Shown here: in pieces, positions 1-9,552 of the stretch | Position numbering within the stretch: position 1 is the stretch's first letter | Layout: the number at the start of each line of letters is the position of its first letter | Assembly: GCA_016124895.1 (NCBI GenBank) | Contig: WGMU01000021.1 | Span: forward strand, 1-64,000 | Reading direction: 5' to 3' | Origin: a bacterium | Lineage (GTDB): Bacteria; Planctomycetota; Planctomycetia; Planctomycetales; Planctomycetaceae | Length of the DNA stretch: 64,000 nucleotides | Program-made: the position numbers and the translations under genes | The notes under the pieces: generated by a model | The model's input: the letters and a program-made list of their open reading frames with translations, nothing else | What the model was told of the DNA's origin: nothing | Databases searched by the model: none

Positions 1-1037
1 CCGAGATCACCGGTTGTTGTCTTTCCTGCGGCCAGGACTCGGCGGACGGCCTGCTCGATTATATCGCCGGCCAGAGTGGCCGTGGCGTCGCTGTGCCTTT
101 CGCCAAGCCAGTCAAACATCATTGCGGCGGAAAGAATCATCGCGAGCGGATTAGCGATACCGCGTCCGGCGATCTGCGGGGCTGTCCCATGTGAGGGCTG
201 AAAGAGCGCGTGTTCGTCACCGATCTCCGCTGACGGAGCCATGCCGAGGCCACCGACAAGCCCAGCGCCCAGGTCGGAGAGGATGTCTCCGAACTGGTTT
301 TCCATCACCAGGACGTCGCAGGCCGACGGATTCTGCACCATGTAAAGGCTCATTGCGTCAACGTAGGTGGCTTCGGCGGCAATCTGCGGATATTCCGCCG
401 CGACCTCGAAGAATACTTCGCGGAAGAAGGCCATACTGCGAAAGATATTTGCCTTGTCGACGCATGTGACAGCGCGGCGACCGTCAAGCGGCCGGCCCGT
501 GCGACGCTCTGCCAGCCGAAACGCATACTCGCAGACCTTGCGTGTGCCCTCGCGCGTGATGACGATCGTGTCCGTTGCGACGGAATTGCCGACTCGACAC
601 CCGCCACCGAACGATGCGAACAGGCCTTCGAGATTCTCACGGACAATGACGAAGTCGATCCCTGCGTCCGCGGTGTTCAGGCAGCTCTGCACGCCGGGAT
701 AAAGTTTGACCGGACGCACGGCAGAATGCAGATTCAGACCGCGTCGCAGACCGACCATCATGTCGGGCTGGACTTCGGTGCCGTCCGGCTTGCGAACGTC
801 AGGCAGGCCGATCGCCGCCAGCAGGACGGCATCCGCATCCAGACACGCCTGCAGTACGGGATCCGGAAGAGTGACGCCGGTCTCGCGATAGTGCGCAGCG
901 CCGGCAGCGTGTGAAGTCAGCTCGACGCTCAGTTCCGGGAAGCGGTTAACGACCGCTTCGATCACCTGAACCGTTGCCGCCATCACTTCAGGGCCGATGC
1001 CGTCACCGGGCAGAACTGCAATTCGGTAGTTGCTCAT
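1..1037 (-). CDS. isocitrate/isopropylmalate-family dehydrogenase, 3' end beyond window
   Basis: Predicted metal-dependent NAD(P) beta-decarboxylating dehydrogenase acting on an isopropylmalate-, isocitrate- or tartrate-like substrate in the cytoplasm. Translation from the ATG at 1035-1037 opens [18 protein letters not shown], the family N-terminus. A RENLEGLF loop follows, then [19 protein letters not shown] and NPLAM near the window edge, the C-terminal metal and cofactor signature. About 345 codons are present against a usual 340-360, so only the last few residues are missing. The RENxEG loop resembles isocitrate and tartrate enzymes more than the LeuB loop, so I leave the gene unnamed. 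It lies 74 bp upstream of the stop of the next minus-strand gene and may be cotranscribed with it. Confidence 0.88.
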   Translation of the reverse strand, partial: MSNYRIAVLPGDGIGPEVMAATVQVIEAVVNRFPELSVELTSHAAGAAHYRETGVTLPDPVLQACLDADAVLLAAIGLPDVRKPDGTEVQPDMMVGLRRGLNLHSAVRPVKLYPGVQSCLNTADAGIDFVIVRENLEGLFASFGGGCRVGNSVATDTIVITREGTRKVCEYAFRLAERRTGRPLDGRRAVTCVDKANIFRSMAFFREVFFEVAAEYPQIAAEATYVDAMSLYMVQNPSACDVLVMENQFGDILSDLGAGLVGGLGMAPSAEIGDEHALFQPSHGTAPQIAGRGIANPLAMILSAAMMFDWLGERHSDATATLAGDIIEQAVRRVLAAGKTTTGDL

Positions 1038-1111
1038 CAAAGTCTCGCATCTCGCTGGAAGCGGAAGTCGCTACGGTGTTCGATCCGGGTCGCACGTTGC
1101 TGACGGGAACG

Positions 1112-2314
1112 CTACTCGCCAGGCGAGCAGAAAATCGAGGCTGCGGCAATCGTTCCGATCCGGCCGGCGAGGGCGTTGACTGCTCCCTTTCCCTCCGGAT
1201 GAACACGGTTGCTCAGAAATATGACGAACAGGTCAAGTTGTGGATCGATCCAGATCGCCGTACCGGTAAACCCGCCGTGTCCAAACGCCTGATCGGAGAA
1301 CAGATCGCCGCGGTTGCTGGAATAGCCGGTGCGAACGTCCCAGCCGAGCGCTCGCAGCCCGCTCGACACTTCAACCGGCGTTCGCATCAGAGCGACTGTT
1401 TCCTGACAGAGCACGCGCGCACCACCGAGCTGTCCGCCGTTGATCAGCATCTGAGCGTACTTTGCCAGGTCAGCAGCCGTCGAAAACAGTCCGGCATGAC
1501 CGGCGACGCCGCCGAGTTCAAACGATCGTGGATCATGAACCTCACCCTGCATCCAGCGCCCGTCGCGTTGTTGAGTCACTGCCGCTCGTACTCGCAGTGG
1601 CTCGGTTGGCAGAAACATGGTTTCGGTCATGCCCAGTGGTTCAAAGATCGTTGCCTGAGCGTACTTGTCGAGTGGTTGCCCGCTGACTCGCTCGACCAGT
1701 TCGCCGAGTACGAGAAATCCGACGTCGCTGTAAATGAATTTCGTGCCTGGTTCCGCTGTCAGCTTCAACTGGTGAATCCGTTCGAAGGCGAGCTGCGGAC
1801 CGTCCTGAAAATCGCGCAGCGGGTTGTCCGGAATCACCCCCCCCTGATGAGTCAGCAGTTGCCGCACGGTGATTGTGTCTTTGCCGTTTACGGCGAATTC
1901 CGGGATGTGTCGCGCGATCGGATCGTCAATTGGCAATCGCCCCTGTTCGATCAAAGTCATGACGCAGGTCGCCGTCGCAATTGGCTTCGTCAGTGACGCG
2001 AGATCAAACACGGTATCCGTCGACATCGGCGCCGGATCCGGTACGAGCCGTCGCGATCCGTATGCTTTCAACCATGCGATTCTGCCTCGCGCACCGACGA
2101 GAACGACGCAGCCAGGCATCTGTCCGCGCGAGATGCCTTCTGCGACGACGGCGTCGATATGTCCGAGTCGCTCGACGCTCAGTCCCGCAGCTTGCGGATC
2201 GACGACTTCAAGTGCTGGCGGAGCAGCTTCGGCGCGCGGCAGTCCAGGCCCGATCGCGATGACGCCTGCCGCAAGAACGCCGGGGATCACAAGATGAGAG
2301 AATCTGTTGACCAT
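1112..2314 (-). CDS. secreted serine hydrolase, beta-lactamase (class C/PBP4*) fold
   Basis: Member of the serine beta-lactamase-like superfamily (Pfam Beta-lactamase), which includes esterases, D-aminopeptidases and penicillin-binding-protein relatives. From the start chosen here (MVNRFSHLVIPG) there is a hydrophobic signal peptide ending near a PRAEA-A site, so the protein is probably exported. The nucleophile motif SLTK is at about residues 107-110, a YSD triad motif at about 195-197 and a C-terminal HGG-F-TGT strand replaces the KTG box. Length is about 400 residues, normal for the family. The frame is open to an ATG at 2401, and an ATG at 2326 is also possible; I chose 2314 because the signal peptide follows it directly. 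Substrate is unknown, and beta-lactam resistance should not be assumed. Confidence 0.85.
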   Translation of the reverse strand: MVNRFSHLVIPGVLAAGVIAIGPGLPRAEAAPPALEVVDPQAAGLSVERLGHIDAVVAEGISRGQMPGCVVLVGARGRIAWLKAYGSRRLVPDPAPMSTDTVFDLASLTKPIATATCVMTLIEQGRLPIDDPIARHIPEFAVNGKDTITVRQLLTHQGGVIPDNPLRDFQDGPQLAFERIHQLKLTAEPGTKFIYSDVGFLVLGELVERVSGQPLDKYAQATIFEPLGMTETMFLPTEPLRVRAAVTQQRDGRWMQGEVHDPRSFELGGVAGHAGLFSTAADLAKYAQMLINGGQLGGARVLCQETVALMRTPVEVSSGLRALGWDVRTGYSSNRGDLFSDQAFGHGGFTGTAIWIDPQLDLFVIFLSNRVHPEGKGAVNALAGRIGTIAAASIFCSPGE

Positions 2315-2457
2315 GACGTTCCACATGGAGGCCAGTGAATTGGGATGTTGCCGCGTTGAGCTGCGAATCCAGATTCGCCGGGCGAAATCGTCTCGGCCCA
2401 ACGGGCTGACTTCAATGTCGATGGGGCTGTATCGCGGTGTGAAGGGCGTCTGTGAAC

Positions 2458-2494
2458 AAAAAGCGGCCGGACTCCCGATGCGGGAATCCGGCCG
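2458..2494 (-). terminator. rho-independent terminator of the csrA operon
   Basis: Two 14-base arms, 2464-2477 (cggccggactcccg) and 2481-2494, pair with one mismatch around a 3-base loop. Read on the minus strand the stem is followed by a run of five T (2462-2458). It lies 57 bp past the stop of the small gene at 2551 and upstream of the serine hydrolase gene, so it separates the two transcription units. Confidence 0.8.
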
Positions 2495-2550
2495 TTGCTC
2501 TGTATTGATTCGTCGACCTCGCTGCTGCTGATCGGACAGGATACCTGGTG

Positions 2551-2787
2551 TCAGGCAACGACTGGCCGCTTGCGGAGCGATGGTGCAGACAGCCCGGCTG
2601 AACGATACGCCTCTACCAGAAGCAGCTTGACATCCTGCAGCCGCGCCGTGCGAGCTGCATCAGAGGCCGACTGCTGCAAAACGTCAAAGACGATCTGCGG
2701 AATCATTTCCGGCGAGACGGCCTGGGCAGCCTGCGCGCGTACCTGACTGATGACGTCGTCGTTTGATCGGGCAGCAGGCTGGATCAT
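2551..2787 (-). CDS. small protein translationally coupled to csrA, function unknown
   Basis: A 78-residue protein beginning MIQPAARSNDDVISQVRAQ, Ala- and Gln-rich in the first half, predicted mostly helical, and ending in a basic LRKRPVVA tail. I do not recognise a family. Its ATG overlaps the csrA stop in an ATGA junction (2784-2787), and a GAGAG-like ribosome site sits inside the csrA tail, so its translation should be coupled to csrA. A terminator follows 57 bp downstream, making this a two-gene operon. The tight coupling suggests a CsrA-related role such as a helper or antagonist, but nothing in the sequence proves that, and it does not look like FliW. Confidence 0.7.
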   Translation of the reverse strand: MIQPAARSNDDVISQVRAQAAQAVSPEMIPQIVFDVLQQSASDAARTARLQDVKLLLVEAYRSAGLSAPSLRKRPVVA

Positions 2788-3011
2788 GACTGAATTCTCT
2801 CTGCAGTGACGGCAGACGTTTCGTCCGTGTGATCCTCGCCATCTGCCTGCTTCCGTTTGATTGCTTCGTAGACTTCCCGCCGATGCACACTGATGTCGCG
2901 CGGAGCTTCGATGCCCAGCCGCACCTTGTCGCCGCGAATCTCGACAACCATGATCGAAATGTTGTCGCCGATAACGATCTTCTCGTCTTTTTTCCGACTG
3001 AGTACCAGCAT
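2784..3011 (-). CDS. csrA: carbon storage regulator CsrA (RNA-binding)
   Basis: CsrA/RsmA dimers bind GGA motifs in mRNA leaders and repress or stabilise target transcripts. The product starts MLVLSRKKDEKIVIGDNI and continues through VRLGIEAPRDISVHRREVYEAI, matching the whole CsrA core including the beta-1 (LVLSRK) and beta-5 (VHRREVYE) RNA-binding strands with the conserved Arg of VHR. Total length is 75 residues; the tail after EAIKRKQ is acidic and variable, as is usual. I chose the ATG at 3011 because the 16 upstream residues of the open frame do not belong to the family. It is first in a two-gene operon that ends at the terminator near 2464-2494. Confidence 0.95.
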   Translation of the reverse strand: MLVLSRKKDEKIVIGDNISIMVVEIRGDKVRLGIEAPRDISVHRREVYEAIKRKQADGEDHTDETSAVTAERIQS

Positions 3012-3560
3012 CGTCCTGCTCCAGGTCCATGTGACTCGTGGGCCCGCCCCGACGGCCACTGCACCGTGCAGCAGGTCCGCGTCAGGCTGAATTGAGTTTC
3101 CTGATGCCGAAACCTAAGTCAGCCGGTTGAGATGGCCGGACTTTTCCGGAACGATCAGGCAAGGTGTGCAGGACTCCGCCACATTGTACCGGGCGTTCGT
3201 TCTACACCGGCTGGAACGAAGAGGTTGACCGGTTGAGTGCCCTGACACCGTCATCTGCGCTCACCTCTGGTGTCGTTAACCAGCGGTAGGCGTCGTCATG
3301 AGTCACTGACACGGCATCGCGCTTACCGGATCGGTATGACCGCTTCCGACCGTTCATCGGCTGTCGTGAAATTCCGGTTTTGGATCATGTTCCAGAGACC
3401 GGGGGCATCCTGTCAGGCATGCTTGGGCATCTGTTGGCGACTGAAAGCTGGAAGCGATTCCGCGGTTGCCGACACTGCGTCCAGGAAAAGAGCCATCCAT
3501 TCGGACATCCGGTCAGGCTGGTTGTCCGACTCCACCGTGCCACTCTGGCGGAACCTGATC
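3012..3560. other. intergenic region, no gene seen
   Basis: This 549-bp gap separates csrA (leftward) from the LysM gene (rightward), so it should hold two divergent promoters. I saw only short inverted repeats, such as ccgga-cttt-tccgg near 3136, and no convincing -35/-10 pair. The open frame upstream of 3561 on the plus strand has no family resemblance. Confidence 0.5.
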
Positions 3561-4547
3561 ATGCACCCGGACAAGAAGGTCGGCCTTGCGCTGGGAATCC
3601 TTCTCATCGGAATCACTGCGGCGTTTTTCTTTCGGAACGACGCACCCTCCGATGAGTCTCCCGTCGGGCAATTGACAACGGCGGAATCGCTGGACCGCCG
3701 CATCGACCGCAGCGGATCTGCTCCGTATTCGGCTGCTGCCCCGTCTGAGGATCGTGATCGCACTTCGCTCCCGGATGTTCCGGAAGTGGCCGTGTCGGAC
3801 ATTGTTCCGGAGATTCCGGATCCCGACGCGTTCGACAGCGGCCAACCATTGCCTGAACCACTGCGTCCTGAATCGTCCGCCGACGTGCTGGCTCCATTGC
3901 CGAAACTCAATGAGCCGCGCGACGGCGCATTTGGTGATAAGTCTGGACGAAAGCCAGGTGCTGGCGTCCGTAGTCTCACTTCAGCAGCGCCGGAAACACG
4001 TGGAGAAGTTCCGCGACCGCCAGGTAGTCGGCCTGCAGAAAACGCTGCCGCTGAGACACCTGCGTCGAAACAGAACGCTTCGCAGTTGGCGGCACGGACT
4101 TCTCCACCGATTCGTATTCACGAGGTCGTTCCGGGGGACAATCTCTCGACGCTCGCGCAGCAGTACATGGGCAGCCAGTCGCACTATCTGAAGCTGTACG
4201 AAGCGAATCGCGACATTCTCAAGAGTCCGGACGACCTGCGCGTTGGAATGCGTCTGAAGATTCCTGTCACCGATGCGGAAACAACGCTGCCGACCGGTGT
4301 CGTCACACCAGCGTCAACGCCCGCTCGATCAGCCGCAGTGGAAACTGCTCCACGGATATCGAAGAAGCCAGCCGGTCCGACGTTCGTCAAGCCGGAGAAG
4401 TCTCCCGTCGTTCCACATGGACGGCAGACGAGTCAGGCTGCGAAATCCGTCGGTCAGTTGCCACCGCCCGATCTGCCCAGAGTTGAGGGCCTGCTGCCGG
4501 AAACGAAACCGGCCGTCATCGCGTCGCGTCCTGACGACGAAAACTGA
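3561..4547 (+). CDS. membrane-anchored LysM-domain protein
   Basis: A 328-residue protein with an N-terminal transmembrane anchor (VGLALGILLIGITAAFFF, about residues 7-24). A long Pro/Ser/Glu-rich low-complexity stretch follows, then one LysM domain at about residues 182-237 starting HEVVPGDNLSTLAQQYMG and ending LRVGMRLKIP. LysM binds N-acetylglucosamine glycans, usually peptidoglycan, so the protein probably tethers the inner membrane to the wall. No catalytic domain is visible. The ATG at 3561 was chosen because it directly precedes the anchor; the frame is open to 3270. It is a single-gene unit convergent with clpC. Confidence 0.8.
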   Translation: MHPDKKVGLALGILLIGITAAFFFRNDAPSDESPVGQLTTAESLDRRIDRSGSAPYSAAAPSEDRDRTSLPDVPEVAVSDIVPEIPDPDAFDSGQPLPEPLRPESSADVLAPLPKLNEPRDGAFGDKSGRKPGAGVRSLTSAAPETRGEVPRPPGSRPAENAAAETPASKQNASQLAARTSPPIRIHEVVPGDNLSTLAQQYMGSQSHYLKLYEANRDILKSPDDLRVGMRLKIPVTDAETTLPTGVVTPASTPARSAAVETAPRISKKPAGPTFVKPEKSPVVPHGRQTSQAAKSVGQLPPPDLPRVEGLLPETKPAVIASRPDDEN

Positions 4548-4690
4548 TCGGCGCGATCAACCATTGGACGGAATCTGTTCGCTTCCGCAGTCGAACGTCC
4601 GTCAGGCGAACTGGCTGTGACGAAGCTGGCCGGAATATCCCGCGTTGCAGCTGACAGTTTCAGCCCCGGCGAACCTCGGCGTTCCAACAC

Positions 4691-4731
4691 AAAACGCCGC
4701 GGATCGCTGCTGGTGGCAGCCATTCGCGGCG
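4691..4731 (-). terminator. rho-independent terminator downstream of clpC
   Basis: A nested hairpin with outer arms cgccgcg (from 4695) and cgcggcg (ending 4731) and inner arms gctgc/gcagc lies 60 bp past the clpC stop. On the minus strand it is followed by TTTTGTGTT, a short U-rich tract. Confidence 0.7.
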
Positions 4732-4791
4732 TCCGTATTGTGTGCAGGCGACAAGCTTCGCTGAGCGGACCTGCCGATCGGTCGCAGTGGT

Positions 4792-7302
4792 TTACTCAGC
4801 CGCTGCTGCGACTTCTTCGGCTGGAGCTTCCGTCGATTCGAGCATCTGCCCCTCGAAGTCGAGTTGCTTCTGCTCGCCGACAGTCTTCACTTTGACGACG
4901 ATATGGTTCTTGCCCTCGAAGACGCCGCGGAGCAGTTCTTCCGCCAGCGGGTCTTCGATGCACTGGCCGACTGAGCGGCGCAGCGGCCGAGCACCGTAGT
5001 CCGTATCGTCGCCCTGATCGATGATGAACTGCTTCGCTTCCTCGGTGAGTTCGAGACCAAGACCGCGTTCAGCCAGACGCTCGCGAACTTTTGCCAGTTC
5101 GATCTCGACGATCTCCTTGAGATCCTCGTTGTTGAGCTTCTTGAAGATGACGACTTCGTCCAGGCGGCCGAGGAATTCCGGACGGAACTCCTGCTGCAGA
5201 ACGTGCATGACTTCCTGTTTCATCCCTTCGTAACTGGCTTCTTCGGTTTTCTTCTGGAAGCCGAAACTGGTGCCGTGCGAAATCGCCTGAGCACCGGCGT
5301 TCGTCGTTAGAATCAAGATGACGTTCTTAAAGTCGACCTTGCGACCGAAGCTGTCCGTCAAGTGTCCTTCTTCCATGATCTGCAGCATCATGTTGAAGAC
5401 ATCCGGGTGCGCTTTTTCGACTTCGTCCAGCAGCACGACGGCGTACGGGCGGCGGCGAATCTTCTCGGTAAGCTGACCGCCTTCTTCAAAGCCGACGTAT
5501 CCGGGAGGCGCACCAATCAGACGGCTGACGTTGTGCTTCTCCATGTATTCAGACATGTCGATCTGAATCAAAGCTTCCTCGTCGCCGAACATGAATTCGG
5601 CCAGCGTCTTGGCCAGCAGTGTCTTACCGACACCGGTTGGCCCGGCGAACAGGAAGCAACCGGTGGGACGCTTCGGATCCTTCAGGCCACTGCGGCTGCG
5701 GCGCACGGCTTTCGAGACCTGCTTGATCGCCTCGTCCTGACTGATCACGCGACGGTGCATTTCCTGCTCCATCTGCAACAGTCGCACCGTGTCTTCGCTC
5801 GACAGCCGCGTCAGCGGGATCCCAGTCATTTTGGCGACGACTTCGGCAATCACTTCGGCGTCGACGACGCCTTCGTTTTCTTCGGACTTCTCACGCCATT
5901 CCTGCGTGAGCTGTTCTTTTTTCTTCTTGAGCTTGTCGGCCTGGTCACGCAAGGAGGCCGCTTTCTCGAAGTCCTGATTCGCGACGGCTTCCTCTTTCTG
6001 CTGATTCAGCCGCTCAGCCTCTTCTTCGATCTCTTTCAGGTCCGGCGGACGGACCATCGATTTCAGTCGGATGCGGGCACCCGATTCGTCGATCACGTCA
6101 ATTGCCTTGTCCGGCAGACAGCGCCCCGTGATGTAACGTGACGACAGTTCGACCGCGGTGGTCAGAGCGTCGTCGGTGATCTGCACCTTGTGATGCTGTT
6201 CGTAGCGGTCGCGCAGGCCTTTGAGGATTTCAACGGTCTGTTCGTCAGTCGGCGGGTCGACCATAACGGTCTGGAAGCGACGTTCGAGTGCGCCGTCTTT
6301 TTCAATGTATTTACGGTACTCGTCGAGTGTCGTCGCTCCGATACACTGCAGTTCGCCGCGGCTGAGAGCCGGCTTCAACACGTTCGACGCATCAATTGCG
6401 CCTTCCGCTCCGCCGGCACCGACCAGTGTGTGTAACTCGTCGATGAACAGGATCGTGTTCTTGGCGCGGCGGACTTCGTTCATAACCGCCTTGATACGTT
6501 CTTCGAACTGACCGCGGTATTTCGTGCCGGCAACCATCATCGCGAGGTCGAGTACGACGATGCGACGATCACGAAGCAGTTCCGGGACGTTCCCGTCGAC
6601 GACCATCTGAGCGAAGCCTTCAACGATGGCTGTCTTGCCGACGCCGGCTTCACCGAGCAGTACCGGATTGTTCTTCTGCCGGCGGCAGAGGATTTGCGTG
6701 ACGCGTTCGATTTCGCGTTCGCGGCCGATGACCGGATCCAGCTTGCCCTGCTTGGCGAGTTCCGTCAGATCGCGGCCGAAACTGTCGAGTGCCGGCGTCT
6801 TGCTTTTTGAGGATTTGCCGCTCGAACCGGTCGCGGCCCGTTCGCCCGCTTCTCCGCCTTCAACTCCGTGGCCGAGCAGGTTGAGGACTTCCTCGCGGAC
6901 GTCTTCAAGCTTCAGCCCGAGGTTCATCAGCACCTGAGCCGCCACACCTTCCTGCTCACGCAGCAGGCCGAGCAGCAGATGCTCTGTCCCGACGTAGTTA
7001 TGGTTGAGGTTGCGGGCCTCTTCCATTGCGTACTCAATGACTTTTTTGGCACGCGGCGTCTGCGGCAGTTTGCCCATCGTGACCATGTCCGGTCCGGACT
7101 GGACGATCTTCTCAACTTCGTTACGAATGCGGCGCAGATCCACGTCCAGATTCTTGAGGACATTCGCGGCAACGCCAGATCCTTCTTTCACGAGCCCCAG
7201 CAGGACATGTTCGGTCCCGATGTATTCGTGATTGAATCGCTGCGCTTCCTGATTCGCGAGCTGCATCACTTTGCGGGCTCGATCGGTAAATCGCTCGTAC
7301 AT
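4792..7302 (-). CDS. clpC: ATP-dependent Clp protease ATP-binding subunit ClpC
   Basis: Full-length Hsp100 unfoldase of 836 residues that feeds substrates to ClpP and aids protein quality control. Domain order: double Clp N-domain (GTEHVLLGL repeated, residues 1-145), first AAA+ module with Walker A GEAGVGKT near 217, and a UVR/M-domain helix pair ([19 protein letters not shown]) near 430-460 that marks ClpC rather than ClpA or ClpB. The second AAA+ module has Walker A GPTGVGKT near 553 and Walker [10 protein letters not shown]. The C-terminal tail is Glu/Ala-rich. An AGGAG ribosome site sits 8 bases before the ATG. No CIRCE operator was seen in the first 150 bases upstream. It is monocistronic, ending at the hairpin at 4691-4731. 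Confidence 0.97.
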   Translation of the reverse strand: MYERFTDRARKVMQLANQEAQRFNHEYIGTEHVLLGLVKEGSGVAANVLKNLDVDLRRIRNEVEKIVQSGPDMVTMGKLPQTPRAKKVIEYAMEEARNLNHNYVGTEHLLLGLLREQEGVAAQVLMNLGLKLEDVREEVLNLLGHGVEGGEAGERAATGSSGKSSKSKTPALDSFGRDLTELAKQGKLDPVIGREREIERVTQILCRRQKNNPVLLGEAGVGKTAIVEGFAQMVVDGNVPELLRDRRIVVLDLAMMVAGTKYRGQFEERIKAVMNEVRRAKNTILFIDELHTLVGAGGAEGAIDASNVLKPALSRGELQCIGATTLDEYRKYIEKDGALERRFQTVMVDPPTDEQTVEILKGLRDRYEQHHKVQITDDALTTAVELSSRYITGRCLPDKAIDVIDESGARIRLKSMVRPPDLKEIEEEAERLNQQKEEAVANQDFEKAASLRDQADKLKKKKEQLTQEWREKSEENEGVVDAEVIAEVVAKMTGIPLTRLSSEDTVRLLQMEQEMHRRVISQDEAIKQVSKAVRRSRSGLKDPKRPTGCFLFAGPTGVGKTLLAKTLAEFMFGDEEALIQIDMSEYMEKHNVSRLIGAPPGYVGFEEGGQLTEKIRRRPYAVVLLDEVEKAHPDVFNMMLQIMEEGHLTDSFGRKVDFKNVILILTTNAGAQAISHGTSFGFQKKTEEASYEGMKQEVMHVLQQEFRPEFLGRLDEVVIFKKLNNEDLKEIVEIELAKVRERLAERGLGLELTEEAKQFIIDQGDDTDYGARPLRRSVGQCIEDPLAEELLRGVFEGKNHIVVKVKTVGEQKQLDFEGQMLESTEAPAEEVAAAAE

Positions 7303-8429
7303 CAGGTTTCTCCTGTTTCGCGGGTCACCAGCCGGCTCTGACTGAAAAGTTCAGGCAGAGACACCGAACTACGACACGCCAGTCAGCTTCTCTGGTGCAA
7401 AATCCGGTTCGTTCACAACGGCTGATTGAAATCGAGCCGCAGGTTCTTCGAGTCAGTGCGGACAAAGAGCCCGCCTTAATTCAGTGTGTAAAAAAGCTTC
7501 CCGAAGATATGTCGCCTGACCGGGCATGATCAGACATTTCGGGACGTGAGGTGATTCCCGGTGTCCCCTGCCGTACGGAGGCCGATTGTGCCGGCCCGCT
7601 TCCGCGTTCCACCGTGGAACTGATTGCTGCCGTCCGGCCGGATCACTCAGCAATTGTCCAGTAACGGCAGCCCGAGCGTTCAAAATGGCAGGGTTTGGAG
7701 ACGAAGCGAGAATGAAGCACCTCCTGTGCCGTCAGGGCTCAGCCGGGAAAAACTGCCTATCCGGCACGTCCTGACAATCAGACCGATGATAGTTCGCGCC
7801 CGGATCTCCGACAAGCTCTGCCTGGGCCGCTGTCAAGCCGGGAGTTCGCGACTTCCTGCCTGCAGATTCCGGCCGCCCGATTCGAGAAATCGCGTTTGCG
7901 AACCGCGGCAGATGGCAGCGTATCTACTGAGTATTTTCCAGAGCGAGGTCTCGCCGAAAGAGCTTATTCCCGCAGTCAGTCTGGAAGGTCGTTTCATTGA
8001 TTTCAGCATCTTCTGCTGCTTGCCACGGTCGCATCGATCGCGGCCAGGATACCGAAATGTTCTCGTAAAGCTGTCACGTCAACCGGGCTGAGTCTGTCAG
8101 CCAGGAAAAAAAATGCGACAGGGAAGTCATTCCTTGTTGCCGTCGTTGCCCCGCTTACCGCAATTGTGGAGGCGACGATGCGGTGTTCCGCAGTCGTGCG
8201 ACTCCGCACGGAAAAAACGTCGATCCTGTCAGGGCCAGCGAGTCGATGGAAAGACTTACCACTTCCATAGTCACCTCCACAGGGGCATGAGGCCCGGAAG
8301 CCATCTTTCCTCATTTTCTGAGGTCCGGGTAAGGTCCCACGCCGAAACACTTCCGCAGAAGGATTCACCAGGGAAGCGCGCGTCGACAATCCGGAACTCG
8401 GAAAAACCCTCTTCGAGGTTTTCTGACGC
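7303..8429. other. 1.1-kb region without a convincing gene
   Basis: Between divergent clpC (leftward) and the DUF1571 gene (rightward). Open frames here are short, Arg/Ser/His-rich and have no recognisable family. One plus-strand frame (8113-8433) does have an aggaaaaaaa-atg start and a 4-bp overlap with the next gene, but its codon use is unlike the neighbours. A hairpin (gaaaaaccctc / gaggttttc, about 8400-8422) lies just before the ATG at 8430. The region must hold both promoters and may hold a non-coding RNA, but I cannot demonstrate one. Confidence 0.5.
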
Positions 8430-9452
8430 ATGATTCGCCCGAACTGGCATCGAGTGAAATCCGCCCTTCAATCCGCATTCCCGTGGCATCGCCGCCGGGA
8501 ATTGAAACAGCGGCCCGGCCATTTTTCTATCCGCCGTAAGCCCATTCTGGCTCGAATTCCCTGGCGAAAGCTTTGCTGTCAGAACCGCGCCGCAGTGGCA
8601 GTTTTCTGTGCCGCGGCTTTGCTCGGCTGGTCCATGATGGATTCCCGCACGGTGGGCGCTGACGCTGCGCAGATTGTTCGGGAAGTCGAACGCTCGCGCC
8701 CTGAGGCGCCGCCATTACCTGAGTCCGCGTCGATGCGCCTCGAAGGTCGTGTGGCCATGATGCTGCAGATCGCAATGCTGCAGGACGCCATCAAACGCCT
8801 CGACGAAGTTCACAGCTACACTGCGACGTGGGAAAAGCAGGAACGGATCGACGGGACGCTCTCTGACCTGCAGAAGATGAATCTGAAGATTCGGCATGAG
8901 CCGTTCAGTGTCTACTTCAAGGTCGAAGAGGGAGGTGAAGTCGGACGCGAAGTCCTCTTCCCGATCTCGGGCGATGATCCGCGGATGCTCGTTCAACTGA
9001 TGAAATTCGGCGGTCGACTGCCGGCGCTGAAGCTCGATCCGAATTCCTCGCTGGCGATGAGCGAAGCCCGCTATCCGATCACGATGGCCGGGATCAAAGA
9101 GATGACCGAAATGGCTCTCGAAATCCGGCAGCAGGATCTCAAACGTATCTCGAAGATCCGAACGTCGCTGCGAGACGACCGCACCTTCGCCGGCCGACCG
9201 GTTTACGCCTACACAATGGAGTATCCGTCGCAGCAGATTTCCGAAACCTACAGTCGCTGCGAGATCTACATCGACAAGGAACTGATGCTGCCCGTCTATG
9301 CGAAGAACTGGGGCTGGGTCACAGGATCGGCCGATTCCGGAATCAGCGAGGATTCGCTGATCGAGTATTACGCCTTCAAGGATGTCAAACTCGATGCTTC
9401 CCTGAACGCCGAGCATTTCGCCAGCAGCAACCCCGAGTACAAGTTCCGCTGA
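8430..9452 (+). CDS. DUF1571-family exported protein
   Basis: A 340-residue protein of the DUF1571 family, common in planctomycetes and of unknown function. After a basic N-terminus there is one hydrophobic segment (AAVAVFCAAALLGWSMM, about residues 53-69), so it is anchored in or exported across the membrane. The core starts near residue 105 with LDEVHSYTATWEKQERIDG and includes ISGDDPRMLVQLMK and the ending YEYYAFKDVKL-like strand SLIEYYAFKDVKLD. The fold is probably related to outer-membrane lipoprotein-sorting beta folds such as LolA, which is inference. It is a single-gene unit ending at the hairpin at 9487. Confidence 0.8.
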   Translation: MIRPNWHRVKSALQSAFPWHRRRELKQRPGHFSIRRKPILARIPWRKLCCQNRAAVAVFCAAALLGWSMMDSRTVGADAAQIVREVERSRPEAPPLPESASMRLEGRVAMMLQIAMLQDAIKRLDEVHSYTATWEKQERIDGTLSDLQKMNLKIRHEPFSVYFKVEEGGEVGREVLFPISGDDPRMLVQLMKFGGRLPALKLDPNSSLAMSEARYPITMAGIKEMTEMALEIRQQDLKRISKIRTSLRDDRTFAGRPVYAYTMEYPSQQISETYSRCEIYIDKELMLPVYAKNWGWVTGSADSGISEDSLIEYYAFKDVKLDASLNAEHFASSNPEYKFR

Positions 9453-9486
9453 GATTCTCCTGCGAGTTCACTGCAGAAAGCAGAAA

Positions 9487-9530
9487 CGCCGCGTTCAGAC
9501 TTGACAGTCTGGACGCGGCGTATTTGTTTT
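9487..9530 (+). terminator. strong hairpin terminator between convergent genes
   Basis: Arms at about 9488-9500 (gccgcgttcagac) and 9507-9520 pair almost perfectly around a short loop and are followed on the plus strand by tatttgtttt. It lies between the convergent DUF1571 and DUF1501 genes and could serve both. Confidence 0.8.
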
Positions 9531-9552
9531 GGGTGTCTGCAGTTGAGGAGCC

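Noticed and set aside
7303-7450. CIRCE or similar heat-shock operator before clpC
   Set aside because: No TTAGCACTC-type inverted repeat in the 150 bases upstream of the start.
8113-8433. Plus-strand frame with an aggaaaaaaa-atg start and a 4-bp overlap with the DUF1571 gene
   Set aside because: Signals look right for a coupled leader gene, but codon use and the Arg/Ser/His-rich product are unlike real genes here and no family is recognisable.
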